The position numbers and the translations under genes were made by a program. A stretch of 64,000 nucleotides of DNA from Canna indica (Eukaryota; Streptophyta; Magnoliopsida; Zingiberales; Cannaceae), in assembly GCA_034359265.1 (NCBI GenBank), contig CP136890.1, forward strand, positions 72,045,501 through 72,109,500, read 5' to 3'. Position 1 is the stretch's first letter, and the number at the start of each line of letters is the position of its first letter. The notes beneath the pieces are model-generated. The model did not search any database and was not told the origin of the DNA. It saw only the letters and a program-made list of their open reading frames with translations. This document shows positions 12,236 through 25,100 of this stretch, piece after piece.

Positions 12236-13130
12236 AAATATAGTATTAGAGACAATTTTCTTTATTTGCCTCTAAATCTTATATTTAGCTATAGATTAAT
12301 CAATTGTTTATAAAAATTTGCTTAAAATTGAGGTGTGAAATATTTTTATCTTTTGGACTCACAAGTTGATCGAAGTCGAAAACATATATGTATGTTTGCT
12401 TCATTGGATAAGATATGATTGAATTAGATAATAAATTATGGATGATTGGATATGAATTTTTTAAATTCGGTGTATATCGGATATAAAATATTAATTTTAT
12501 ACTCTTTTATTCTCATTTTCTTCTAATTCATTCATTAAACAAACAATGAGTATTAATTCATCTGTTATCTTATCTTCCTTATCCTATGAAGCAAATATAT
12601 CCATATAGTTCGCCTAATGCAATCCTCTCTCTGAGCTTTATCAAGCATATCAATCATTCGGCCAACTGTGAGTAGTACAATTAGTAGTAATATTTTATAT
12701 ATTTTTTAAAAATTTAGGGTTTAAATCCTAGTATGATTATGTGACTTTTTATCTTTATTTTTTTATTTTTTTAAAAAAACATATAAGTCATTCTCCTTTT
12801 CCTTAATTAGGTTATATTTTTCTTCTCTGAATTGGGCATGATTGTAGTGGAACAATTTTATTAATTATATTTACCTATTTTCAAGGAAATTACATTAAAT
12901 AAATTTGTGAAAGAAATTTAAAAAAAAATCATCAGGTGGATCATGGGTGACTATTTCATTCTCCATTCCAAGTTATATCATGTGCATGTCTGAAAACACA
13001 GAAAATTGATATTTTGTTGTTATACTTAACGGTCGAACCTACTCGTCTGCTCCTCGCTGCTCAGTCCATTTCCCTCTTTTATGCCCGTCGCTGCCGACCG
13101 CCACTATGCCCGTTCCTCGCCGGCGAAGCA
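12236..13130. other. AT-rich spacer upstream of the TBC gene
   Basis: No gene. Presumed promoter and 5' UTR of the gene starting near 13,131 lie in its right part, but no single TATA box or transcript start can be supported. Confidence 0.4.
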
Positions 13131-16100
13131 ATGCTGCTAAAGGGCAAGCTCAAGCTTCCCGAAAACATCATCCCTCCCTTTCCCGATCGATCCAAGCCAC
13201 CCGACAAGAAGCAGCAGAAGGATGAGTGTGAAGATGAGAGAGAGGACAAGGAGCTGCAGACCTTTCAGGTGGGCAGCGTGCAAGGAAGACCTGAGGCAGA
13301 AAGATGGATGGGCGACGGAGATCAGATCTGGCCTTCTTCTGAGGGGTCGGCATTGAGGAGGCCACACCGTGCGATTAAAGTCGACATCGGCAACGATAAC
13401 TCGATGGAAAAGCGATCGGAGTTAGAATTCGAGGTGGTTTCCTTCCCGCTGATTTTCCTCGTTGGGTTTATGAGGGTTTCTTATTTGGTTTCTTTTGCTC
13501 TTCACGAACTTTCACAAAACTTTATATGCTTTGATTTTGAGTATAATAATCCAAGGGAAAAATGGATAGTGGACAGAGTGAGAATTTGATTTAATTAAAA
13601 TAACGACTTATCAGTGAATAAATAAATCTCATAATTTTGAGGAATGTTCGCTTTGAGGGTTTAAGGTTACCAGCAGTTGAAATTGATTATGTACGACTGT
13701 TATATTGAGCATATTAATAGAATCGGAATTTACTTGTTATATATTGGTTTCAAAAGATATAGATAATGTGCCCGGTTTGAGCAAAACAAGGAAGGATTTT
13801 TCTTCCTTCTCACAACCAAGATGATCTTGTATTCTTGTCACTGTACGCTTATGGACCCCTCTCATACAATAGTCTATATTATGAATAAGAGATCAAGTGG
13901 AATAAATAGATAAAGAAAGTAGATCTAGCAGTTTCAATTTCAAATTATATAGTTACAATATCTACATGAAACCTCCATGTTTCTGTACATGGGTGTATAT
14001 GCATGTATGGAGCCAAACCAAGTGTCAGTTGAATTACAACGCTATACAAGTAGATCGATTACTGGGCCAATAAGGATTCTGATATTTGCTTGAAAATTGG
14101 TTCTCAGATTAAGTAAATTACAACATTTTTGTATCATTTCAAATCTTGATATATTCTGGTCATGAGAGCTCATCAGCTCGGACAAGTTAACATGGAAAGA
14201 TTAAATTCTTCCCTTTTTCTTTTTTTCATCTGTAAGACCAACAAACAACCTAATTTTTGCTCGTCTCCTGTTTGGAATCAGGGGGTGCTCAAGTGGATAT
14301 ACATATAACTTAATATTGAGGATACAAACATGAGTTTCTTTTCAAATGGAAGAGATTCTTTTGCTTGCTTAGAGAAATACAGAGTCCACAATTGAGCAAA
14401 TAAAATAAAATTGCCACTGCCTAGGAGTGGAATTAGTGATATTCACAACCATGATGGAGGGGGAGCAAAAGGCAAAGTGAGTTTTGTATCTGAGCTCACG
14501 AAAATTTCACGTGCCACTAGATAGCTATCAATCTAACTATCTAAGCATCAAAATCTGTACCCTATATACGGACATAGAACTATAGAAACAGTAGGTGACT
14601 GGGTTTCCATGTTTATTAGATACTGGCTGAAGTTAGTCCCAACATGAAGCACAGTCTATATATTTTTTGTGCTCAAAATCACTCATCTTTTCTTCTTCAA
14701 ATTTGATTTCATGATGCTTAGAGATTTGGCTAGTGTAAATGATAAATTGGTTTTCAGATTCAGTCATGCCCTAACCTCAAATGTTCACTTCCCAAGATTA
14801 AGGTTGTAGCTTAGAAACAACCATACTCAATCCTGTAATTTATTTAATTTGAAATATACTCAATGGTAGGAGTAGAAACACCTTGGTGTTTATGGCTTGC
14901 CTTTAACACTATAATGACCATGTGATTGATGAATAATAGAACTTCCAAGCTGAGGGAGATTTTGTTCTTAAAATAGTGAGAAAGTGTTATTTATTCTCAG
15001 TTTTCATTGGAATTTGGATATTAATTTCTTAGTTGAGTGTTCTGGGCAGCTGTCTCAGGAAGTCATAAATTTGGAAGCAGTGCAATCAATTGCTTGTTGT
15101 GGTCATCTTGATGGAGAGTTCCGCTCAATTGTCTGGAAGGTTAAGTTATCCTATATTCTTATTTATATGTTCAGATTACTGAATATATTTTTCTTGATTC
15201 ACTAACTTATACATACTTCTGAAATTGACGCACACGTACATAACAAATATTTTCTGATAAGATCCAACAAGTTCTGTTACTGTTTCACCATTTCTGGGAG
15301 CAAAAATATGACCAAAGTGTATGTACACCCTCTCAACCAAGTGGCAAAAACTTTGCAGTATATGTGGATAAAACATAGGGCACACTTACCATCAACTAAC
15401 CAACTTATGTTACCAGAAGGGTGTTTGATTTTTTTTTTAGTTTGGATAGGCAAACACATCTAGGCGCCTTAAATATGTAGAGTTTTGTCCTTAGTCATTA
15501 TGAAGTTTCCTTTTAATCTCGAGTAGGTGCATGTTTAGATGTTTTCTGTCATATGCGGTTATATGATTGAACCATCGACTGTTAACTCTAGTTTCATGTA
15601 ATCTAAACCTTGAACATGACTATGACAATCAAACTATAGTGTGATTCTTCTTCTAGGTGTTGAAACATCAGTCTTTTGAATCTTATTTATAGAACCAGCA
15701 AAAAATTAGGTGAGATGGATGTTAGTATAGTGCCTCGAATTGTTCCTTCCTATCTACTGAACCATTTTTTAATATGAATTATCGAGGGAGCCATAAATCA
15801 GGGCTTTGTTTTCATTTAGTTGCATATGATAACAGAAGAATATGGATGTCAGTGATGCTCCAAATCAGATAAGTCATGCAACATGCTTCCAGTTGAACAC
15901 TATATGAGTATATCTGTTAAAAGTAAGTACTGCTTTTATGATTTAAAAATCAAGATGCACCTTTCTCAAATAGTTATGTTTTAAATCCATATAGCAATTA
16001 CAGTATTACTTCAACAATACTTAGGTAGTGTTTGGTTGGATGGAATAGAGGGGGAATGGAATACTATTCCCTATGCCCCAATTATTCCCTTGTTTGGTTG

Positions 16101-19100
16101 CAACTTATAGATAAGGAATAGGTGGGCCATAAGGAATAGATAAGAAATACTATTCCCTATGCATGGGGAATATTATTCCTTACCTCGACCCAAGGAATAG
16201 TATTTCTTGTCTATTCCTTATGATATTTTCTTATCTTATCCTTCAATATTTATAATATTACATAATAATATAAAAAATTAAATTATTAAATTAATTTTAA
16301 TAATTGTTTATCTTAAATAGATAATTATTATTTTATTATTAAATATTATTTTAATAATTATTTTTTAAGATATAGTTTTTTATGAAAATAAATAAATAAT
16401 ATTTTTTATTATTTTAAATTAATATATTATTTTACATTAATCCATATTTTTATTATGCTGTTATTAGTTAAAATAAATTATAATATAATTTATTATATTT
16501 TTAGAAGGGCATTTTGGTCATTTTTTATATTATCATTCAATATTTATAATATGAATATAAAATTAAATTGTTAAATTATTTTTAATAATTACATATCTTA
16601 AATAGATAATTATTGTTTTATTATTAAATAATATTTTAATAGTTATTTTTTGAAGATTCAATTATTTTTTATGAAAATAAAATAAATAATAGTATTTTAT
16701 TATTTTAAGTTAATAAATTATTTTATATTGATCCATATTTTTATTATATTGTTATTAACTAGAATAAATTATAATATAATTTATTATATTTTTAGGAGGG
16801 CATTTTAGTCATTTCCTCTTAATTTATTGTATATTCTTCGTGTTAAGTAAACAAAGTAAATATATTCAGTTTTATTAAGAATAATATTTTGGTCATTTAA
16901 CTTTTCATTCCTTGTCTATTTCTTATGCTAACTAAATAAAGTAATTCTATTCTTGGTCTATTTTACAATGTCAACCAAACAAGGTAATACTATTCCTCAT
17001 CTATTACATTCCTTGTCTATTCATATTCCTTGTCTATTCCTATTCCTTATGAATTATCTCCATCCAACCAAACACACCCTTAGGGTGTCCTTGGTTGGAT
17101 GGAATGAAATCATAATAGATAAGGAATATTACACATTAAGAATAGACAAGAATAGAATTACCTTGTTTGATTAGCATAAGAAATAGACAAGGAATAGAAA
17201 GTAAAATGACCAAATATCCTTCTTAACAATATTGAATATACTTACTCAAGATAATATTTCCTATTATAATTTATTTTTAATTAATAATAACATAATAAAA
17301 ATATGAATTAATGTAAAATAATTACAAAAATAAAATATTATTTTGAAACTACAACAAATATAAATTATAAAATACTATAAAATATTTGTTGGATTATGTA
17401 AAATACTATAAGTATTATGTAAAATAATTTTATTATAAAATACTAATTGCTGGATTATAAAATATACATTAATATTGGCTTATTAGAAATAAATATTGAC
17501 TTAAAAATTAATAATTTGCTGGATTACTAATAATTTCAAAATACTAGTTGTTGTATTAATATTGACTTAATCAAAAATAATTCTACAAATATAATTTCGT
17601 GAACCTTGATGGGCAGCATCGTAAATTTTCATACGAAACAGATGGGTAATACTATTTGTGATGTTAGAGGTGGGCAACAGTATTCCCCCATCCATCAGGA
17701 ATGTTGTTCTTCATTTATTCTGTGGGGCCCACTTATTTCTTCTCAATATTTTGCAACCAAATAAGAGAATAGATCGGGGTCACATATGCTATTCCTCTCC
17801 CCATCTATTCCCTCCAACCAAATAGGCCCTTAAAGAAATAGATTTATTTTAGTGATGGTTTTTCAGTTTGCAAAGCTATTTTCTGTGAGCTTAAATGCAT
17901 TTGATTGTCACGATGGAGCAGTTATTGTTGGGTTATTTGCCTGCTGAAAGAGATTTATGGGAAGAAGAACTTCTTAAGAACAGATTAAGATATGCCGAAC
18001 TAAAAAGAGAGCTTTTAGTAAATCCTGTAAGTAACTACAATCCTTTTAGGCCCAATCATAATTCTACGTTCTCTTTAGTATCTTTGTCTTCTTAAGATGA
18101 ATAATTCCTATAACATAATTATTTGTTAATTATAAGCTTCATTACCCAGTCAAAAATCCTAGTAGAGGATGAGTTGTTAAATTCAAGCAGACAGTGCCAA
18201 GAAAATGATGCTGGCGGACTACTTTCTCGTCATGGAATCTCAAACGGGGACCATCCATTATGCCTTGGTAATGGTAGCATCTGGAATCAATATTTCAAGG
18301 TATTCAAATTCCCTTGAGTTCTTATTTTTGTGATGTGGTAAGATAGACGAGAGTGAGCACTAATGGAAATAAAATGCATGTACTGCCTAGGATACTGAGA
18401 TTGTTGAGCAGATTGATCAGGATCTTCGTCGGACACATCAAGATATATCTTTCTTCACAGGAGATTCCTCAATTGGCAGAGAGAACCTTGTAGCTGCTTT
18501 AAGTTACATCATTTTAGTTACTACTTTCCTCAGATGGATCACTTGATTCCCTGTTTCAATGGCAGGAGGCTATGAGGAACATTCTTCTGCTATTTGCAAA
18601 GCTGAATCCAGCAATTGGCTATGTGCAAGGAATGAATGAGGTCTTAGCCCCATTATACTATGTGTTTCGTATGAACCCAGATGGAGAAGATGCTGTAGGT
18701 TAACCTTATTTTAGCTAGCTAGCTTTTCAATTTCATAATAGAATACTGACATGCATTATATGCTTAAGTTCACTTTACTCTTTTTTTGTATCAGTTTTAT
18801 GAAAACTCAATTGACATCTAAGGATCAAGTTATTAACCTTAATGATACAAAATTACAGTACCATTATTTGTAGCTGGATAGCCTTGTTAGTTCTAGAATT
18901 TATGAATTTTCAGCATCTCTAAGATTCTAACTTATATTCTTCAAGTCTTGCAGATTATGGAGATGAACATATTATAATTAGAACAATAAAAGGTCCTCTG
19001 TTTATTCTTCATTAGCTGAATGCTAATTATTTTGTTGTGCTAACTTTCATCTGCTTGTTAACTTTTCAAATTGTGCTTTAGAAAGCTTCAAAATATGGTA

Positions 19101-22100
19101 TACTTGTCTGCAGCTTAGTGGGAACAAGAATGTGAGAGCATAAAAAGTTATAGATGCCCACTGGCCAGATTCCTATGGGTTGCAGACATAACAGGGAGGA
19201 ATGATATGAAAGAGAGTTTGTCTCATAATAAAATTTTAAAGCCTTACTTAAATCAAATTATAAGTTTAAAAGTAGGATTTTGTTGATAACCCATGAAGAG
19301 CCTTTCCAATATTTTTCATTATTTTCTCAATGGGTAAAAAAATTGAAATCAACTCACACCGTTAAATTTGATTGGATGACCAACTTTCCTAAAAGCTTAA
19401 GTTGTTAGGAAAGTGGCTAACCTATACATTTATATTCTTAATACTCCCCCTCACGTGTTGGCGGGCAAACTTGAGTAGACTTGCCTATTGATTAAGGACC
19501 TAGTTGTAAATATATATTATCTATGTACTTATTTGTAAAGATGGTATATAAATCTGGTAGAGAGGGGGTGATGTTCCTTTTTCCAAATCACATGGTATTA
19601 GAGCCTCTTTGAATCCCTAAAACCCTTTTTTTCTCCTCTTCTTTTCTGTCCGGCTACTATTCACGCGCTACTGTTCATGTGGGTTTGTCCGAGGCTCTTT
19701 TGTTCGCGAACCTTCTACCTGCATGCATATCGCTTCTCCGTTTTGGCTTCACCTCTGATCTTCGGCAGTACTTTTAGATCAATAGTTGCTGCAATTCCTA
19801 ACTAGCAAGTCATGTCCTCCCCATCAGATGTCTCCGCTATGCCGATTCCATCGTCCATGTCTCATGGATCTGACAGAGGATGACTCAAATGTACTCATTG
19901 TGGAAAGAGAGGTCTAGCACATTAGCAACAGTCATCTTCTAATGGTATTTTAGGCAACCAGCCTCTTCCTTCTGGGGCTATCGTCAATACTAGTATTCCT
20001 CCTATAGATGAGCATTCTCAATTTCTTAAGTATAAGTTTGCACAAAGCTCTCAGTCAAAGTAGTCAGTCTTTGCTTTTGCTCATGAAGGTACTTCTACTG
20101 CATGTTTGACATATACTACTGGTGCACACCCTTAGATTCTAGACTCAGGCGCATCTGATCATATGTATGGTAACTTGTCTAGTTTCTCCAATTTAATTAC
20201 CCCTACCTCATCTCCTAGTATCACCCTTGTCGATGGTTCCTCTTCATCAGTAAAGGGCATTGGCCATGTTTCATCCACACCATCCATACCACTTACGCAT
20301 GTGCTTTATATACCTCAATTTTCTTTGAGTTTGCTCTTTATTAGCAAACTAACTCGGGATTTACATTGTTTTGTCACATTTACCTTTGATTCTGTTTTTA
20401 TCCAGGATTCTCAGACTAGCAAGGTGATTGGCACAGAACATGAGTCTCGGGGGTTGTACCAGCTGGTCGTACCATCTTCATCTGCCTTGGTGGTCGATTC
20501 AACTCCACTACAGATACACAGCCGATTAGGGCACCCTCATTTGCAGAATATGAAGAAGATGTGTCCTAGTCTTTCTTCCATTTCGAGTCTTGAGTGTGAA
20601 TCGTGTCAACTGGGTAAACATTCCCGATCCTCTTTCCCACGTAGTGTCAATAAACGTGCTTCAACACCTTTCTCTCTTATTCATTCAGATGTATGGGGGC
20701 CTAGTCGTGTTTCCTCCAAATTGGGGTTTAGATACTTTGTTACCTTCATAGATGACTACTCCCGTATGACATGGTTATTCCTCATGAAGGATCACTTTGA
20801 ACTCTTTCATATATTTACTATGTTTTATGCCGAAATAAAAACCCAATTTGGTATTCCTATTCGTGTCCTAAGAAGTGGCAATGCAAAAGAGTATTTTTCA
20901 CATGCATTTCAATTTTTTTTCTCCATGCATGGTCTCCTTCACCCGTCTTCATGTCCTAATACACCTCAGCAAAATGGGATTGCGGAACGGAAGAATCGCC
21001 ATCTAGTTGAGACTGCTCACCCTTCTACTGCATATGGGCGTCCCGTTGAAGTTTTGGGATGATGCTATTCTCACTGCCTGTTACTTTATTAACATGACAC
21101 CTTCTTCCATTCTCCATGACCAGATTCCCTTTTCTATTCTCTTCCCACGGGACCCTCTATACCATCTTCCACCTCATGTATTTGGGTGTACTTTGTCCAT
21201 CATCTTTCCTCGGGCAAAGACAAGTTGTCCCCCAAGTCTATCAAGTGTGTCTTTCTTGGTTATTCTCGTCTCCGAAAACGGTACCGTTGTTACTCACCTG
21301 AGTTGTGTCATGCCTTTGTCCCAGCCGACATTACTTTCTTTGAGTCCACACCATTCTTCTTAGATCAGTCTACCACACCTACATCAGTTGTTGAGGTCCT
21401 CCCTGTTCCTATTCTATTATCCATTCATGAGAACATATCTTCTCAGATTACCGATGACTCGTTGCCGCCCCAACAAGAACCCACCAAGTTCTTTACTCGA
21501 CGTGTTCCTCCTGCGGTTACCCATGTCGCCCCTTTTGACTCTGTTGTTTGTGCTGATGCTTTACCAGTCTCAGATCCTCCTATACCATCACATCTTGACC
21601 TTCCTATTGCTTTAAGGAAGGGAGTGCGTAAGTGTTCTACTTCTTATCATATCTCCCACTTCGTTTGCTACGATGCCTTATCACCTGAATATTAAGCCAT
21701 TCTTTCTTCAATTTCTGTTGTTTCTATTCCTAAGACTATTTCAGGTGCTCTATCTGATCCGAGGTGGCGCTAGACCATGATTGATGAGATGACGACATTG
21801 CATTCTAATAGGACATGGGAGCTTGTTCTTCTTCCCTTAAGAAAATCCACTGTTAGTTGCAAGTGGGTGTTCACTGTTAAGACAGCTCATGACGGTTCTG
21901 TTGACCGGCTCAAAGCTCGATTAGTTTCCAAAGGATATACACAACAATATGGAGTTGATTATTTGGATACATTCTCACCTGTTGCCAAGTTTTCCTTCGT
22001 TCGATTACTTTTCACCCTTGCCGCGATTTTTGGTTGGCGAATGCATCAACTTAACATCAAGAATGCATTTCTGCATGGTGATCTTGGTGAGGAGGTTTAT

Positions 22101-25100
22101 ATGGAGCAACCTCTGTGGTTTGTTGCTCAGGGGGAGTCTACCTTAGTCTGCAAGCTGAAAAATCTCTTAATGGTTTGAAACAGTCCCCTCGTGCATGGTT
22201 CAACAAGTTTAGCTCTGCTATTACTCAGTTTGGCATGGTGAGAAGTATTTCAGATCACTCGGTCTTCTTTTCCACCTCCTCTACTGGGAAACAAGTCATC
22301 CATTGTTTATGTGGACGATATTATTATTACTGCGGATGATACAGATGGGATACATAAGTTAAAATCTCACTTACATCAATATTTTTAGACCAAAGATCTA
22401 GGTGACTTAAAATACTTCCTTAGCATTGAAGTAGCTCGATCAGAAGGAGCTATTTACATTTTTTAGAGGAAGTATGTCATTGACATGCTACAAGACAGGC
22501 ATGCTGGGAGTTCGACCGGTAGACACTCCCATGGATCCAAATATAAAGTTGCTACCAAGACAAGAGAGTCCTTAGCTGATCCGGGTCCATACCGCAGATT
22601 TGTAGGCAAGTTGAATTACCTAATAGTCACAAGGCCTGATGTTTCATTCGCTGTAAGCGTAGTCAGTCAGTTTCTTGAGTCACCTTGTGAGAGTCATTAG
22701 GAAGCTGCATTAAGAATTCTTCGTTATCTCAAGACAACTCCAGAAAAGGGGCTTCTTTATCATGACAAGGGTCATCTACGGGTGATAGGCTATTTTGATG
22801 TTGATTGGGCAGGTTCACCCACTGATCGTAGATCGACTTCAGGATATTGTGTTATGCTTTGTGGTAATCTGATCTCATGGCTAGGTCTAGTGTTGAGACG
22901 GAATATAGGGTTATGGCCCTTGTTACATGTGAATTAATTTGGCTTAAGCAGTTGCTCGGAGAACTTGGAATCACTCAAAGAGAACCAATGAAGTTGTTTT
23001 GTGACAATCAGGTCGCCATGCATTTGCCTCTAATCTTGTTTTTCATGAGAGGACAAAACATATTAGAGATTGACTGTCACTTCATCAGAGAAAATGTAAA
23101 ATCCAAGGAGATAGTTATGTCATTTGTGAGTTCTAATGATCTGTTGGCTGATATGCTAACTAAATCATTAAGAGATCCTAGAATAACTTACATTTGTAAC
23201 AAGTTGGGCTTATATAATATCTTTGCTCCAACTTGAGGGGGAGTATTGATTAAGGACCTAATTGTAAATATATATTATCTCTATGTACTTATTTGTAAAG
23301 ATGGTATATAAATACTGGTAGAGAGGGCTCTATCAGGTGATCTTCCTTTTTCCAAATCACATAGCCCAAGCCCAAGCCCAGCACGTGGATTGACTTAATT
23401 TAAAGTAAGGCTATTTTTTAGAAAAATACTTACACTAGTAGGATATGAACATATGATCTCTTACTGTGATATCATGTTAAATTTGATTGAATCATCAATT
23501 TTCCCGAAAGCTTAAGTTGTTAGTAAAGATACCAATCTATGCATTAATATTCTTAACAACCTCCAACGTTTCTTGCAATATCGTCAAAATTTCCAAGAAG
23601 TAATGATCATTGGACTACAAAATGGTTCTTTTCAGGAAAAATGGAAATCAAAGTGAACAAATATTTTTACTTGTAATTTTGGGACAAGAAAGTGGAAAAC
23701 AGAATTAACATAGAATTAGGTGTGCAATATATGAGCAAGGACATGTTGACAAAGGTACTTTAGGCTTTTTTGAGCTTTGGGCCATTAAGTGTCTTGATCA
23801 AGGTTTAAAATACTGGTACCGGTCATGATCTCGGTCGTTGATCGGTACCGGTATGTACCGGTACCGTACCGACACACGGTACGGTCCAGTATGAAAAATG
23901 CATACCGGGCTCTCTCTTTTTTTGATTTTGCTACTAAAAATAACTCCAATAACACATAATTGATCAAGAAATACATAAATACAATGTTTAAAATGCGGAC
24001 GAATAACGTCCGTCGTACTCGTACATATCTTGAGGACATACACGACTAAGGTCAACACCGTAAGTCTCCAATGCCCATATCTGAAAATGATCCCATGTCA
24101 TCATGCCTTGGTATCCATTATACAACATACCCATCAGTGTTTCTTTATTAGCAGTCCAAGAACTAGTCCCTGTATCATTAGTTGAATAGGTACTTGATAC
24201 AGAGTAGGTTGATTCAGAAATTTCTTGCAAGCTACTCATCATATCGTGGTGGTAATCTTGCAAAGCTATTGGTCCACCTCCTCGACGCCGTCCTCTCTTC
24301 TCGTACACCCGAGTTGTTCGGCCAGTTCTAGCACCGTGATCCTGATCTTGGGTGGAGTGGTCGAAGTATTGCTCATTCGTCCAAAGATCGGTAGGTGCCG
24401 GTGTTGATGGTACGACGGTGTCTTCTCCCCCAACTCCATCATCATCATCTCCTATGTCTTCTGTGCTGCTACTGCTATGAACCGAGGGCTCGTCTTCTTC
24501 GTCCTCTTCCGCTTCTGCAATCGCGTCCAAAGGATCAATTGGTCGTTTCCCTTTCCCTTTCCCTTTGCCTTTTTCCTTTGAAGGTGAAGGTGAAGGTGAA
24601 GGTGATGTCTTCTTCTTTCCCTTTGTTTGTGAAGATGGAGAGTCGGACGCGGATCGTCGTCTTACTTGTCAAACTCGTTGAGAGTCCAAGGGAGCAAAGA
24701 TCATGTCCCTCTGAAGAGCTTGACTATCCGTGTCTTCTGGTTGGCTCTCAGACTCAATAGCAGCCAAAACCGGCCCCAAACGGCTATATAGCCGTTTGGG
24801 GGTCGGTGCTACAGTAACCCAACGACTCTTTAAGAGCCGTTGGGTCATACCGGGTGGTATCGCCCGGTATGACAGCAAATACCGCCCGGTATTTGATAAA
24901 TACCGCCCATACCGGGCGGTATTTACCGAGATACTCGGTATCTCCCAATACCGAGTATCTCGTATATTGGTTTTTCCAAAAACCGGTAAATACCAGCCGT
25001 ACTGCCCGGTACGGTACGGTACGGTATTTTAAACCATGGTCTTGATCATTGTGAACCCTAAACTATGTTCTACATGTTTTCTCAAATATCTTGTGCATTA

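Noticed and set aside
19484..23366. Target-site duplication for the copia element in the TBC intron
   Set aside because: CCTAT on the left and TAGCC on the right do not match.
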